Shown here piece after piece: positions 24,919 through 33,909 of a DNA stretch of 48,973 bases. The DNA comes from Mesorhizobium sp. M1C.F.Ca.ET.210.01.1.1 (GTDB lineage: Bacteria; Pseudomonadota; Alphaproteobacteria; Rhizobiales; Rhizobiaceae), in assembly GCF_004791585.1 (NCBI RefSeq), contig NZ_SRUU01000037.1, positions 1-48,973 of the forward strand. Direction: 5' to 3'. Every line of letters begins with the position of its first letter. Within the stretch, counting starts at the first letter, position 1. A program made the position numbers and the translations under genes. The notes under the pieces are model-generated. The model saw only the letters and a list, made by a program, of their open reading frames with translations, had not been told where the DNA came from and did not search any database.

Positions 24919-26480
24919 TCGTTGATCCTCCCTTGCTGGCATTCGGAACTGGCCTGCTGCACGCGCAAGGAATCCGGCCCTGCTGCTTCCCGCGCCCGCA
25001 GCACATGTTTCTGGATCTTGCCGGAGGCCGTGCGGGGCAAGGCCTCCAGCGGACAGAAGGTCTTTGGCACCTTGTAGCGGGCGATACGCGCGGCGCAGTG
25101 GCTGGCGAGCGCCGCCGCATCGAGGATACGGCCCGGCTTCATCACCACATAGGCGCGGCCAACTTCACCCCACTGCGCGTCGGCCACGCCGATCACCGCA
25201 ACCTCGGCAATGTCGGGATGATCGAGCAGGGCTGCCTCGGCTTCGGCCGGGTAGACATTTTCGCCACCCGAAATGAACATGTCCTTGCGGCGGTCGATGA
25301 GGGTCACGAAACCATCCTCGTCCATCCGGCCGATGTCGCCGGTGCGAAACCAGCCATCGGCGCTGAAGGCGTTCGCCGTCTCGTCCGCGCGGTTCCAGTA
25401 GCGGGGGGTGACGTTCGGACCCGCGATCCAGAGTTCACCCGGCTCGCCCGGCGCCACGTCGCGCTCGTCCGCGCCGACGAGGCGTATCGACAGCAGCGGT
25501 GCCGCTAGGCCTGCCGCTCCGGCCTTCCCGGCGATCACCTGCGGGTCGATCGGCATGCCGAGAACCGTGCCTGCTTCCGTCATGCCGTAGCCGTCCACCA
25601 TCGCGATGCCTTGTTCGAGCCACCAGCGAATGTTGGCGGCAGGATTAGGCGCGCCGCCGGTGAAGATGGCGGTGAGCGATGTCCAGCGGGAGGGGGCGAA
25701 ATCCGCTTGTTCCCGCAGCATTTTTGCCATTTGCGGCACGCAGAAATAGTGCGTCACGCCGAGGGCGGGGTCGGCGAGGCGCCGGTTCGTCGCGCCGGCA
25801 TCGAAACCGGAGGAAATCAGCACCGTCGCCCCTTGCAGCAAGGGCGGCCGCAGGCTGGTGAGCAGCCCGATCACGTGGAACATCGGCGAATCGCAGAGAA
25901 AGACGCTGCGATTGCCGACCCGCCCCAGCACGCCGAAATTGATCGCTGTCGCCAAGGCATTGCGCTCGGTGAGGATGACCCCTTTTGGGCGTCCCGATGT
26001 GCCGGATGTGTAGAGGATGATCGACGGCGCATCGCCCGACGGCAAGGCGCGACGAGGTGCTGGCGGTGCCGCAGCGACGTCGGTGACAAAGGCGCCAACC
26101 TCGACGGCAGCGCAACCTTGCCGCGGCACCGACCGTGGCGCTGCTTCGTCCCGGACAAGCAGGGCTGGCTCGCCATCGGCGAGGATGGCCTGCTGCTCGG
26201 CCGGTGAGAGCCGCCAGTTGACCGGTACGAAGATTGCGCCGATCCGCATCGTGGCCTGTTGCAGGATCAGCAGGTCCGCGCTGTTGCGCGCGATCGTTGC
26301 GGCCCGCTGCCCCGCCCTCAGGCCGTATCCGTCGGTGAGGACCGTGACGGCGCGCTGGATCGCCGCGTCCAGCTCCGCATAGGTCCAGCGGCGGTCCGTC
26401 GCGAGATCGACGCAGGCAACGCGATCGGGCTGCGACCGGGCGTAAAGCGCCACCGGGTCCGGGGTCATCCAGTGTGGCAT
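24915..26480 (-). CDS. fcs: Feruloyl-CoA synthetase (acyl-CoA synthetase family)
   Basis: ATP-dependent acid-CoA ligase of the ANL superfamily, 521 residues. The AMP-binding P-loop is IILYTSGTSGRPKGV, A5 YGMTEAGTV, the A7 region WFRTGDIGRMDEDGFVTLIDRRKDMFISGGENVYPAE, and A10 lysine PRTASGKIQKHVL. Together with ech and vdh it should activate ferulate, p-coumarate or caffeate. Two ATG codons are close together; 26480 has GGAGG 8 nt upstream, while 26486 lies only 2 nt after it, so I choose 26480. It overlaps vdh by 4 nt and follows ech by 23 nt. Confidence 0.88.
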   Translation of the reverse strand: MPHWMTPDPVALYARSQPDRVACVDLATDRRWTYAELDAAIQRAVTVLTDGYGLRAGQRAATIARNSADLLILQQATMRIGAIFVPVNWRLSPAEQQAILADGEPALLVRDEAAPRSVPRQGCAAVEVGAFVTDVAAAPPAPRRALPSGDAPSIILYTSGTSGRPKGVILTERNALATAINFGVLGRVGNRSVFLCDSPMFHVIGLLTSLRPPLLQGATVLISSGFDAGATNRRLADPALGVTHYFCVPQMAKMLREQADFAPSRWTSLTAIFTGGAPNPAANIRWWLEQGIAMVDGYGMTEAGTVLGMPIDPQVIAGKAGAAGLAAPLLSIRLVGADERDVAPGEPGELWIAGPNVTPRYWNRADETANAFSADGWFRTGDIGRMDEDGFVTLIDRRKDMFISGGENVYPAEAEAALLDHPDIAEVAVIGVADAQWGEVGRAYVVMKPGRILDAAALASHCAARIARYKVPKTFCPLEALPRTASGKIQKHVLRAREAAGPDSLRVQQASSECQQGRINE

Positions 26481-26503
26481 CGGCATCTCCTCCCCAGTGC
26501 CGG

Positions 26504-27340
26504 TCAGTCCTGCTTGGGCGCCTGGCTCCTGTCGTAGGCGCCGAGCCCCGGCTTGTAGCTCTTCTCGTCGATGAACTGCCGGATGCCTTCCTTGCGGCCG
26601 TTGTTGTCGTGGAAATTCGCCGCTTCCTGCGCCCGCACGAGATAGTCCTCGGCATTGTCGTAAGTCATCTCGGCAACGCGACGTATGGCGTCCTTCGTCG
26701 CCTTGAGCGCGACCGGATTCTTGTTCAGCAGCATTTTTGCCACCGCGCTCACGCGCGCCTTCAGGTCTGCCGCGGGCAGGCTCTCATTGACGAGCTTCCA
26801 TGCCGCCGCCTTCTTGCCGTCGATCAGTTCGCCGGTCAGCGCATGGTACATGGCGTCGCGCATCGAGAGCAGCTCGACGACCACCTTGGTCGCGCCGCCG
26901 CCGGGCAGGATGCCCCAATTGATCTCCGAAAGGGCGAACTGGGCCTCGTCGGCGGCGAAGGCAAGATCGCAGGCAAAGAGCGGACCATAGCCGCCGCCGA
27001 AACACCAGCCATTGACCATTGCGATGGTCGGCTTCTGGTACCAGCGCAGGCGCCGCCACCAGCCATAGGCGTCGGCCTGGGCCCGGCGTACCGCGCCAAA
27101 GCCCTGGGCTTCGGTCTCGCGGAAATATTCCTTGAGGTCCATTCCGGCCGACCAGGCGCTTCCTTCGCCCGAAAGCACGAGAACGCCGACGTCGTCGCGG
27201 AATTCCAGTTCGTCCAGAACCTCCATCATCCGGCGATTGAGAGCCGGGCTCATGCAATTGCGCTTTTCCGGCCGATTGAAGCGTACCCAGGCGATACCGC
27301 TTTCCACGTCGAAGGCGACAGTCTCGGTGGCAGAAGTCAT
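26504..27340 (-). CDS. ech: Hydroxycinnamoyl-CoA hydratase/lyase
   Basis: Crotonase-fold enzyme, 278 residues, that hydrates feruloyl-CoA and cleaves it to vanillin and acetyl-CoA. Diagnostic stretches are WSAGMDLKEYFRE, AMVNGWCFGGGYGPLFACDLA, FALSEINWGI with catalytic Glu139, NEDYL-like AEDYL carrying the tyrosine used by HCHL, and the C-terminal FIDEKSYKPGLGAYDR; these separate it from ordinary enoyl-CoA hydratases. One difference from the Pseudomonas enzyme as I recall it: GGGFSPL is GGGYGPL here. ATG 27340 is preceded by AGGGAAA. First gene of the operon; divergent from the marR-type gene. Confidence 0.9.
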   Translation of the reverse strand: MTSATETVAFDVESGIAWVRFNRPEKRNCMSPALNRRMMEVLDELEFRDDVGVLVLSGEGSAWSAGMDLKEYFRETEAQGFGAVRRAQADAYGWWRRLRWYQKPTIAMVNGWCFGGGYGPLFACDLAFAADEAQFALSEINWGILPGGGATKVVVELLSMRDAMYHALTGELIDGKKAAAWKLVNESLPAADLKARVSAVAKMLLNKNPVALKATKDAIRRVAEMTYDNAEDYLVRAQEAANFHDNNGRKEGIRQFIDEKSYKPGLGAYDRSQAPKQD

Positions 27341-27504
27341 GTGGGGTATTTCCCTGTGCTGGCCGTCCCGTTCATCCGGAGCGATTTCGTGAATGCGTTC
27401 GTTGCCAAAGCGCGAGTGGCTGCGGCCGGGCACCGCCCGTCCTCAACTCGCAGGAAGTCGACTGGATGCAGCACCGCCGGCTCCTCCCTGCCATCGCGCC
27501 CATT

Positions 27505-27564
27505 CGCTATGTCAAATAGCGTTATTGCTATGTCACATAGCATATGATTGCTATCTGTCATAGT
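27505..27564. promoter_or_regulatory. Three operator-like palindromes (MarR sites)
   Basis: GCTATGTCAAATAGC (27505-27519), GCTATGTCACATAGC (27526-27540, a perfect palindrome) and GCTATCTGTCATAGT (27550-27564, imperfect). Centres are 21 and 24 nt apart, about two helical turns each. They lie in the 268-nt space between ech (minus) and the MarR gene (plus), the expected position for a repressor controlling both. Embedded TGTCAA and TTGACA (27573-27578) could be -35 elements. Confidence 0.75.
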
Positions 27565-27608
27565 CTTTTTTCTTGACAGGGGGCATCGTTGCAGCGAAAC
27601 GGTAAGGC

Positions 27609-28073
27609 ATGGAAAAGATTGAGATTCGGGAAAAATCCGCAGCCGGGAGCGGCGCGCTCAACACATTGGTCGGTTACAATCTGCGTCGCGCCTCGGTCGT
27701 CATGCTCAATGATTTCGAGGTCGAGTTCGCCGAGGTGCCGCTGCGCCCGACGACCTTCGCGATGCTGGCGACGGTCGACGAGAATCCCGGCATCAGTTCG
27801 GCCGAACTTTGCCGTTTGCTGGGCATCAAAAGCGCCAACATGGCGCCGCTGATTGCGGAACTGGAGAAGCGCGGGCTGATCGAGCGCCGCGCTCATGCAG
27901 AAGACAAGCGGGTGCAGATCCTGTTCCTGACGGCCGAGGCGCGAAAAGCCATGCCGAAATGGCGCCAGCAGGCGCTGAGGCATGAGGAGAGGGTGCTTCT
28001 CGACCTGACGAAGAAGGAGCGCGCCACGCTGCTGCGTCTGCTGCGCCGCGTCTGGAGCGGAGAGGAAGGCTGA
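27609..28073 (+). CDS. MarR-family regulator of the ferulate operon
   Basis: 154-residue winged-helix regulator. MarR-type helices: TLVGYNLRRASVVMLNDFE (dimer helix), SSAELCRLLGIKSANMAPLIAELEKRGLI (HTH) and the wing RRAHAEDKRVQILFLTAEA. By analogy to FerC, FerR and CouR regulators it would repress ech-fcs-vdh-calA until feruloyl- or coumaroyl-CoA binds, and repress itself through the three palindromes upstream. Effector is inferred. The start codon is ATG 27609. It is read toward recO. Confidence 0.88.
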   Translation: MEKIEIREKSAAGSGALNTLVGYNLRRASVVMLNDFEVEFAEVPLRPTTFAMLATVDENPGISSAELCRLLGIKSANMAPLIAELEKRGLIERRAHAEDKRVQILFLTAEARKAMPKWRQQALRHEERVLLDLTKKERATLLRLLRRVWSGEEG

Positions 28074-28221
28074 AGGTCTAGGTCGAGATCGCGGCGCCCG
28101 GTTGCGAGCCGCAATCGTTTGCGGAAGAGGGCGCTTACGATATTTGCTGTTGGCAGCATTCTCTCTGCTCACGTCGGGCCAAATCTTGATTTCGCTTGGC
28201 AACAGGTGAAAAGCTCTGGCC

Positions 28222-28974
28222 ATGGAATGGCGCGACGAGGGAATCATTCTCGGTACCCGCAGGCATGGCGAAACCAGCGCCATCCTCGAGGTGATGACGC
28301 GCGCCCATGGCCGGCATCTCGGTCTCGTGCGCGGCGGCCGTTCGCGCAAGCAGCAGCCTGTGCTGCAGCCCGGCAACCGCGTCGATCTCCTGTGGCGGGC
28401 CCGCCTCGATGAGCATCTCGGCATCTTCCAGGCCGAAGCGATCGAGATGAACGCCGCCCGGCTGGTGGACAGCGCGGTCGCCGTCTACGGCCTGCAGACC
28501 ATGGCGGCACATCTCAGGCTTCTGCCCGAGCGCGATGCCCATGGCGGCCTCTACGAGGCTCTTGCCGTGATGATCTCCCATCTCGATGATGCCGATGCCG
28601 CGGGCGAGCTGGTGGCACGCTTCGAGCTGCTCATCCTGGACGAGCTCGGCTTCGGCCTCGATCTCAGCCAATGCGCGGCGACTGGTTCGAGGCAGGACCT
28701 TGCCTATGTCTCGCCGAAATCGGGCCGCGCGGTTTCGCGCGCGGCCGGCGAGCCCTGGCGCGACAAGATGCTGGCGCTGCCGGCCTTCCTGCAGCGCGGC
28801 TCCGGCCTGCGCGCCGATGCGGCGGCGCTCGAGGACGCCTTCCGGCTGACCGGCTTCTTCTTCACCCGCCACGTCTACGAGCCGCGCGGCCTCGAGCCAC
28901 CCGACGCCCGCGCCGGCTTTCTCGCCGCGCTGCGCCGGCACCAGGCAGCGGCGAAGGCGATCGCCGGCGCGTAG
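28222..28974 (+). CDS. recO: DNA repair protein RecO
   Basis: Recombination mediator of the RecFOR pathway, 250 residues, that loads RecA on gapped DNA. N-terminal OB fold (MEWRDEGIILGTRRHGETSAIL, GLVRGGRSRKQQPVLQPGNRV) and helical C-terminal region, with DLSQCAATGSRQDLAYVSPKSGRAV at the usual position for the zinc-finger-like segment, where this protein has only one cysteine. ATG 28222 follows AGGTGA. In alphaproteobacteria recO normally follows era; here 6.5 kb intervene. It converges on a Nudix gene 8 nt downstream. Confidence 0.95.
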   Translation: MEWRDEGIILGTRRHGETSAILEVMTRAHGRHLGLVRGGRSRKQQPVLQPGNRVDLLWRARLDEHLGIFQAEAIEMNAARLVDSAVAVYGLQTMAAHLRLLPERDAHGGLYEALAVMISHLDDADAAGELVARFELLILDELGFGLDLSQCAATGSRQDLAYVSPKSGRAVSRAAGEPWRDKMLALPAFLQRGSGLRADAAALEDAFRLTGFFFTRHVYEPRGLEPPDARAGFLAALRRHQAAAKAIAGA

Positions 28975-28982
28975 GGCGAGCG

Positions 28983-29447
28983 TTAATCGGCCCTCCGCCG
29001 CGCCAGAAAATCGTCGAGGATGGCGCGCTGGCCTTGCAGGATCTTGAGCCCGGCTTCGGGAAGTGAAAACCAGCCGGCTTTGTCGACTTCGGGGAATTCC
29101 TTCATGGTTCCCGATCTTGGCGGCCATTCCATGGTGAACATGTTGCTTCTGACGGCGTCCGCGTCGATGTCCGCTTCGACGCTCCAGGCGATGACGATCT
29201 TGCCGCCCGGCTGCTTGTAGCTGCCGATAGGCTGGAAGTCCCCGTCGATGGCGACGCCGAGTTCTTCCTCGGCCTCGCGCCGGGCAGCCTGGAGCTCATC
29301 CTCGCTCTCGTCGACCAGCCCCTTCGGGATCGACCACGACCCCTCGTCCTTCCTCGCCCAGAACGGTCCGCCGGGATGGACCAGCAGGAACTCGAACACA
29401 CCGGCGGTTCGCCTGTAGATCAGCAGGCCCGCGCTTCGTTGCGGCAT
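28983..29447 (-). CDS. Nudix hydrolase
   Basis: 154-residue pyrophosphohydrolase. The Nudix box is complete in IPKGLVDESEDELQAARREAEEELGV (G, x5 E, x7 REAEEELG). The rest, RSAGLLIYRRTAGVFEFLLVHPGGPFW and WSVEADID, fits the family that cleaves dinucleoside polyphosphates, (d)NTPs or sugar nucleotides; the exact substrate cannot be read. ATG at 29447. It converges on recO. Confidence 0.9.
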   Translation of the reverse strand: MPQRSAGLLIYRRTAGVFEFLLVHPGGPFWARKDEGSWSIPKGLVDESEDELQAARREAEEELGVAIDGDFQPIGSYKQPGGKIVIAWSVEADIDADAVRSNMFTMEWPPRSGTMKEFPEVDKAGWFSLPEAGLKILQGQRAILDDFLARRRAD

Positions 29448-29693
29448 CGGTCATCCTCGTCGCAATTCCCCCGACTGCCCGAGAATAGCACGAGTATTTC
29501 GCGGCGGGCGGCAGGTGGCTTCGCCGTCCTAATCCCGGCCGTTAGACGTGTTGCCGTTGGATAAGGCCTGCGGTTACTGGCAATCAGGGCCAAAACATGC
29601 TCGATCTTGCATGCTGGCAAGGTGCTGATTTCAATAGCCGTCTCATTGCCGCATTTGTTGGGCACGATTGGTACGGTTTTGAGGGGAACCGCC

Positions 29694-32468
29694 ATGTTTG
29701 AAAACCTGATCGGCCTCGCCGCCATTATCGCGCTGTTTGTCATCATCTCGCGCCAGCAGAGCCGCATCGGTTTGATCGAACGAGAGCTCGGCGCGTTGCG
29801 CAGCCTGGTGCTGTCGGCAATCCCTCAGCCAGCGCCCAAGGCGGGCCAGGTCACGGACGGGGCCACGGACGAAGATCTGGTCGCGGCGGCGACCATTGCC
29901 GCCCCGCAGGCGAGCGAAGCCATAGCGGCTGAAGCGGCAGCCGCGACGCTCGGCGTTCCCAAGATCGAGGCGCCGGCCGAAGCGGGAGAGGGGACTTCGG
30001 CCGAACCTGTGGCGCCGGCAGAAGTGGCGCAACCTGCCGCGCCGGCCGAGGCCGCAGCGCCTGCGGCGGCGGCACGCCAGACCGATGTCGAGACCGCGCT
30101 CGGCACACGCTGGGCGGTGTGGGTCGGCGGCATCGCGCTGGCGCTGGGCGGCCTGTTCCTGATCCGCTACACGATCGAGGCCGGCATTTTCGGCCCCGGC
30201 GTGCGCCTTACCATGGCTGGCATCCTCGGCCTGGTGCTGATCGCCGGCGCCGAGTTCATCCGCCGCACCGGCTTCAGGGTGCCGGTGCAGGGTGCGGCCA
30301 GCGCCTATATCCCGTCGATCCTGACGGCGGCCGGCGCCTTCATCCTGTTCGGCACCGTTTACGCTGCGCACGGCATCTATGGCTTCATCGGCCCGGCGCT
30401 CGCCTTCACGCTGCTCGGCGCAATCGGCATCGCGACTATCGCCGCCTCGCTGGTCCACGGCCTGGCGCTGGCCGGCATCGGCCTCGTCGGCGCCATGGCG
30501 ACGCCGGCGCTCGTAGCCTCTGAAGCCCCCAACCCCTGGGCCTTGTTCGTCTATCTGGCGGTCGTGCTCGCCGCCACGGCGGCCATCGCCCGCATCCGCG
30601 ACTGGAAGGCGCTTGTCGCGGCGGCTTTCTTGGGCACCGGCATATGGACCATCCTTTACATGACCGACACGCCCGAGGTGAACCTTGCCTCGGTGATGTT
30701 CATCAGCCTGGCTAAGCTTGCCGTGCTCGCCTTCGTCTGGCTCAGTCGGCGTGATGAAGCTGAGCCCAGTTTCGACTGGCCCTCGATCGCGCCCGGCTTC
30801 TTCGTTGCGTTGACCGCGCTCGGGCTGTCGGTCGATCCGGTCTTCGCCAAGGCGGGCGATGCCTTGCACGGTGCGGTGCTGCTTTCAGCACTTGTGGCGG
30901 TGGCGCTCTACCGGCCGCGTGCTCTGCCGTTGGTCTTCGCCGCCGGCCTGGCGACGGTGCTGATCTATCTCGGCATCATCCCGCCCGCCACGATCGGCGC
31001 CGATGCGCTGGATGTCGGCCTGGGCGCCGAGCCATTGGCGACATCCGACACGCTGACCTTCCGCCTCGGCATTGCGCTCGCCCTTGTCTTCATCGCAGCC
31101 GGCTTCTGGGCCGCGCGCCGCTTTGCGGCTTCCGCGCCGGTTCGCTCCGCCTCATGGGCGGCGTGGGGTGTGATTGCACCACTGGTGGTGCTTACGGCGC
31201 TGTGGTTCACCTTCGGCGATATTGATCGCGATCTCGGCTACGCGCTGCCGGGGCTGCTCCTGGTGCTGGTCTTTGCCGCCGGCGGCGAGTGGATCGCTGG
31301 CAGCGAAGAGCCACCTCGCGGCGGCGGCCCGGCTGTCTCCTTCGCGCTCGCGGGCGCCGGCGTCGCCGGGTTGCTGATGCTGCACATGGCCTTCGGCTCC
31401 GGCTGGACGACGGTGCTGCTCGGCGCCGCCGCCGTCGTGCCGGCGCTGGCGACACGCTGGCGTTCCTATCCGGTGCTGGGCTGGATAGCGGTCGGTGCGG
31501 CGGTCGCCGTGCTCGGCCGTGTCGCCTTCGACCCGACCATCGTCGGCGCGGCGGCGCTGTCGAAAACGCCAGTCTTCAACTGGCTGCTGCTTGGCTATGG
31601 CGTGCCGGCGCTCGCCTTCGGCTTTGCCGCCTGGCAGCTCGCGCGCACCACCAACGGAAGGCCGCGGCTTGCCCTGGAGGCGGCGTCAGCCTTGTTCGCG
31701 CTGCTCACCATTGCGATGCTGGTGCGCCATGCCATGCATGGCGGCGTCATCGACACCGGTACGGTCACGCTTGCCGAGCAGGCGATCTACACGCTGATCG
31801 CGCTCGGCGCCGGCGCGATCCTCGTCGCCATCGACATGCGCTCGCCGAGCTCGGTGCTGCGCTATGGCTCGATGGCCGCCGGCGTGGTCTCCGCGGCCTT
31901 GATCGTCGTCCAGCATTTCGTGGTGCTCAATCCGCTGGCGACGGACGAATCGACCGGCACGATTCCGTTCTTCAACCTGCTGTTCCTCGCCTACCTGCTG
32001 CCCGCCGTCGCAGCCGGCGCGCTGGCGCTCTATGTCCGCGACAAGCGTCCGAGATGGTATGCGGCAATGCTGGCGCTGATGGCCGCGCTGCTCGCCTTCG
32101 CCTATGCGACGCTGTCGGTGCGGCGCCTGTTCAAGGGCGAGTTCATCGGCCTGTGGAGCGGGCTCGGCCAGCTCGAGACCTACACCTACTCGGCGCTCTG
32201 GCTGGTCATCGGCGTGGCGCTGCTCACCGCCGGCGTCTGGCTGAGGTCGCAGGTGCTGCGCGTCGCCTCGGCCGTGCTGATCGCGGTCGCTGTGCTGAAG
32301 GTCTTCCTCTTCGACATGTCGGAGCTGGAAGGCGTGCTGCGCGCGTTGTCGTTCATCGGCCTCGGCGCCGTGCTGATCGGCATCGGCCTGTTCTATCAGC
32401 GGCTGCTGACAAGGGCCGCCAGGGAAAAGGTCGAAAACCAGCAGGAACAACTGGCTAACCGGGAATAA
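29694..32468 (+). CDS. Large polytopic membrane protein, DUF2339 family
   Basis: 924-residue inner-membrane protein of the DUF2339 family. After a short N-terminal helix (MFENLIGLAAIIALFVII) and a coiled/Ala-Pro-rich linker (about 25-125), there are some two dozen or more hydrophobic helices to the end, with the family signature ALGTRWAVWVGGIALALGGLFLIRYTIE at the start of the membrane region. Function unknown; relatives have been suggested to act in the cell envelope. Start ATG 29694 with GAGGGGAA just before it; the upstream in-frame codon at 29607 is less good. It follows a 246-nt gene-free gap and precedes an ECF sigma gene. Confidence 0.9.
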   Translation: MFENLIGLAAIIALFVIISRQQSRIGLIERELGALRSLVLSAIPQPAPKAGQVTDGATDEDLVAAATIAAPQASEAIAAEAAAATLGVPKIEAPAEAGEGTSAEPVAPAEVAQPAAPAEAAAPAAAARQTDVETALGTRWAVWVGGIALALGGLFLIRYTIEAGIFGPGVRLTMAGILGLVLIAGAEFIRRTGFRVPVQGAASAYIPSILTAAGAFILFGTVYAAHGIYGFIGPALAFTLLGAIGIATIAASLVHGLALAGIGLVGAMATPALVASEAPNPWALFVYLAVVLAATAAIARIRDWKALVAAAFLGTGIWTILYMTDTPEVNLASVMFISLAKLAVLAFVWLSRRDEAEPSFDWPSIAPGFFVALTALGLSVDPVFAKAGDALHGAVLLSALVAVALYRPRALPLVFAAGLATVLIYLGIIPPATIGADALDVGLGAEPLATSDTLTFRLGIALALVFIAAGFWAARRFAASAPVRSASWAAWGVIAPLVVLTALWFTFGDIDRDLGYALPGLLLVLVFAAGGEWIAGSEEPPRGGGPAVSFALAGAGVAGLLMLHMAFGSGWTTVLLGAAAVVPALATRWRSYPVLGWIAVGAAVAVLGRVAFDPTIVGAAALSKTPVFNWLLLGYGVPALAFGFAAWQLARTTNGRPRLALEAASALFALLTIAMLVRHAMHGGVIDTGTVTLAEQAIYTLIALGAGAILVAIDMRSPSSVLRYGSMAAGVVSAALIVVQHFVVLNPLATDESTGTIPFFNLLFLAYLLPAVAAGALALYVRDKRPRWYAAMLALMAALLAFAYATLSVRRLFKGEFIGLWSGLGQLETYTYSALWLVIGVALLTAGVWLRSQVLRVASAVLIAVAVLKVFLFDMSELEGVLRALSFIGLGAVLIGIGLFYQRLLTRAAREKVENQQEQLANRE

Positions 32469-32597
32469 ACCGGCATTCGCCGGCGTTGTTAAGGTGCTTG
32501 GGTACCGGAGCGGGTTGGCCGCTTCGCTCTAGCTGCTTGCGCCGCGCCGGGAAGGCGCGTTCAATCGAAATGGAAGACGACCTCGAAAAAAGCGGTC

Positions 32598-33116
32598 ATG
32601 GACGAAAAGAAGGCAGCGATCCTGAGCGAGATACCGCGTTTGCGCCGCTATGCGCGCTCGCTGCTGCGCGACCGCGATTCCGCCGACGATCTCGTCCAGG
32701 ACTGCCTGGAGCGCGCGCTTGTGCGGCTCGACAACTGGCAGACTGGAGAAAGCCCCAGGAGGTGGCTGTTTACGATCATGCATCATTTGTTCATCGACCA
32801 GATGCGCAAGGTGAACCGGCGCGGTGAAGCGGCGATGCTGCCGCTCGAGGCCGGCGAAGCCCAGTCCGCGCCCGCCGATCAGGTCGAGACTGTCGCCTCG
32901 CGCGAGATCATGGATGCCTTGCAGGCGATCAGTCCTGATCGCCGCGCGGCGCTGGTCATGGTCGCCATCGAAGGCTTTTCCTATGCCGAGGCCGCCAACA
33001 TCCTGGGCGTGCCGGCCGGCACGCTGATGTCGCGCATCGCGCGCGGCCGCGAGGAACTGCGCGGCCTGCTGGACGACTCCTCGCGCCGCCGCTCGATAAG
33101 GATCGTCGAACGATGA
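32598..33116 (+). CDS. ECF-family RNA polymerase sigma factor
   Basis: 172-residue extracytoplasmic-function sigma factor. Region 2 is at about 10-75 (LRRYARSLLRDRDSADDLVQDCLERAL, FTIMHHLFIDQMRK) and region 4 at about 105-160 (DALQAISPDRRAALVMVAIEGFSYAEAANILGVPAGTLMSRIARGREELRGLL). Region 3 is absent, as in ECFs. ATG 32598. Its stop overlaps the start of the anti-sigma gene (ATGA), so the two are coupled. Target promoters cannot be deduced from the window. Confidence 0.93.
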   Translation: MDEKKAAILSEIPRLRRYARSLLRDRDSADDLVQDCLERALVRLDNWQTGESPRRWLFTIMHHLFIDQMRKVNRRGEAAMLPLEAGEAQSAPADQVETVASREIMDALQAISPDRRAALVMVAIEGFSYAEAANILGVPAGTLMSRIARGREELRGLLDDSSRRRSIRIVER

Positions 33117-33907
33117 CCCGGCGCGATTTCTCCGAACGCGATATCCACATGGCCCTCGATGGCGAGCTGCCGGGCGAGGAGCGCATGGCCTATGACGCCT
33201 GGCTTGAAGCCAACCCCGAGATGAAGGCAAAGAGCGCCCGCTATATCGCAGACCGCGCGGCGCTTCGCGCTGCCTTGGCCGGCGTGCTGGACGAACCCGT
33301 GCCGGCAAGGCTGAGGCAGGCGGTGTTTGGCGAAGCGCCGGCGCGGGCGCCTGCCTGGCGTTCGCGCTGGTGGCTCTCGGCAGCGGCCGCCGCCGTGCTG
33401 ATGGTCGGCGGCATCGGTGGCTATGTCGCCGGCATCGACGGCATCGGCCGAAGCGACGGCAGCGACGACCAGCTCGCCGAGCAGGCGATCGCCGCCCATG
33501 TCATCTACGCCGCCGAGAAGCGTCATGCGGTCGAGGTGCCGGCAAGCGACAAGGACCATCTGCAGACCTGGCTGTCCAACCGCGTAGGGCTGAAGCTGGT
33601 GGCGCCCGATCTCGCGGCCGAGGGCTTCGAGCTCGTCGGCGGGCGGCTGCTGCCCGCTGGCGACCAGGGCAAGGCGGCGATGCTGCTTTACGAGGATGCC
33701 AAGGGCGAACGCATCTCGCTCTTCGTCACCGCCGAATCGTCGCAGACCACCAAGGGAACCTATACGGCTGAGGCGGACGGGCCCGAGGCGGTCTATTGGC
33801 TGGACAAGGGTTATGGCTGCGCCGTCGTCGGCTCGCTGCCGCCCGAGCGCCTGTCGGCGGTCGCGAAAATCGCCTATGGCCAGCTTCTCGCCGGCATCTC
33901 GAGCTGA
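33113..33907 (+). CDS. Transmembrane anti-sigma factor
   Basis: 264-residue single-pass membrane protein. Cytoplasmic N-terminal segment about 1-80 (FSERDIHMALDGELPGEERMAYDAWLEANPE, anti-sigma-like helices), a transmembrane helix at about 86-107 (WLSAAAAAVLMVGGIGGYVAG), and a periplasmic domain of about 150 residues. It lacks the HxxxCxxC zinc motif of ZAS-type factors. It should hold the ECF sigma encoded just upstream, with which it overlaps by 4 nt. The periplasmic signal is unknown. ATG at 33113. Confidence 0.88.
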   Translation: MTRRDFSERDIHMALDGELPGEERMAYDAWLEANPEMKAKSARYIADRAALRAALAGVLDEPVPARLRQAVFGEAPARAPAWRSRWWLSAAAAAVLMVGGIGGYVAGIDGIGRSDGSDDQLAEQAIAAHVIYAAEKRHAVEVPASDKDHLQTWLSNRVGLKLVAPDLAAEGFELVGGRLLPAGDQGKAAMLLYEDAKGERISLFVTAESSQTTKGTYTAEADGPEAVYWLDKGYGCAVVGSLPPERLSAVAKIAYGQLLAGISS

Positions 33908-33909
33908 AA

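Noticed and set aside
26481..26486. First ATG of fcs as start
   Set aside because: It leaves only 2 nt to the GGAGG; the ATG at 26480 has normal spacing.
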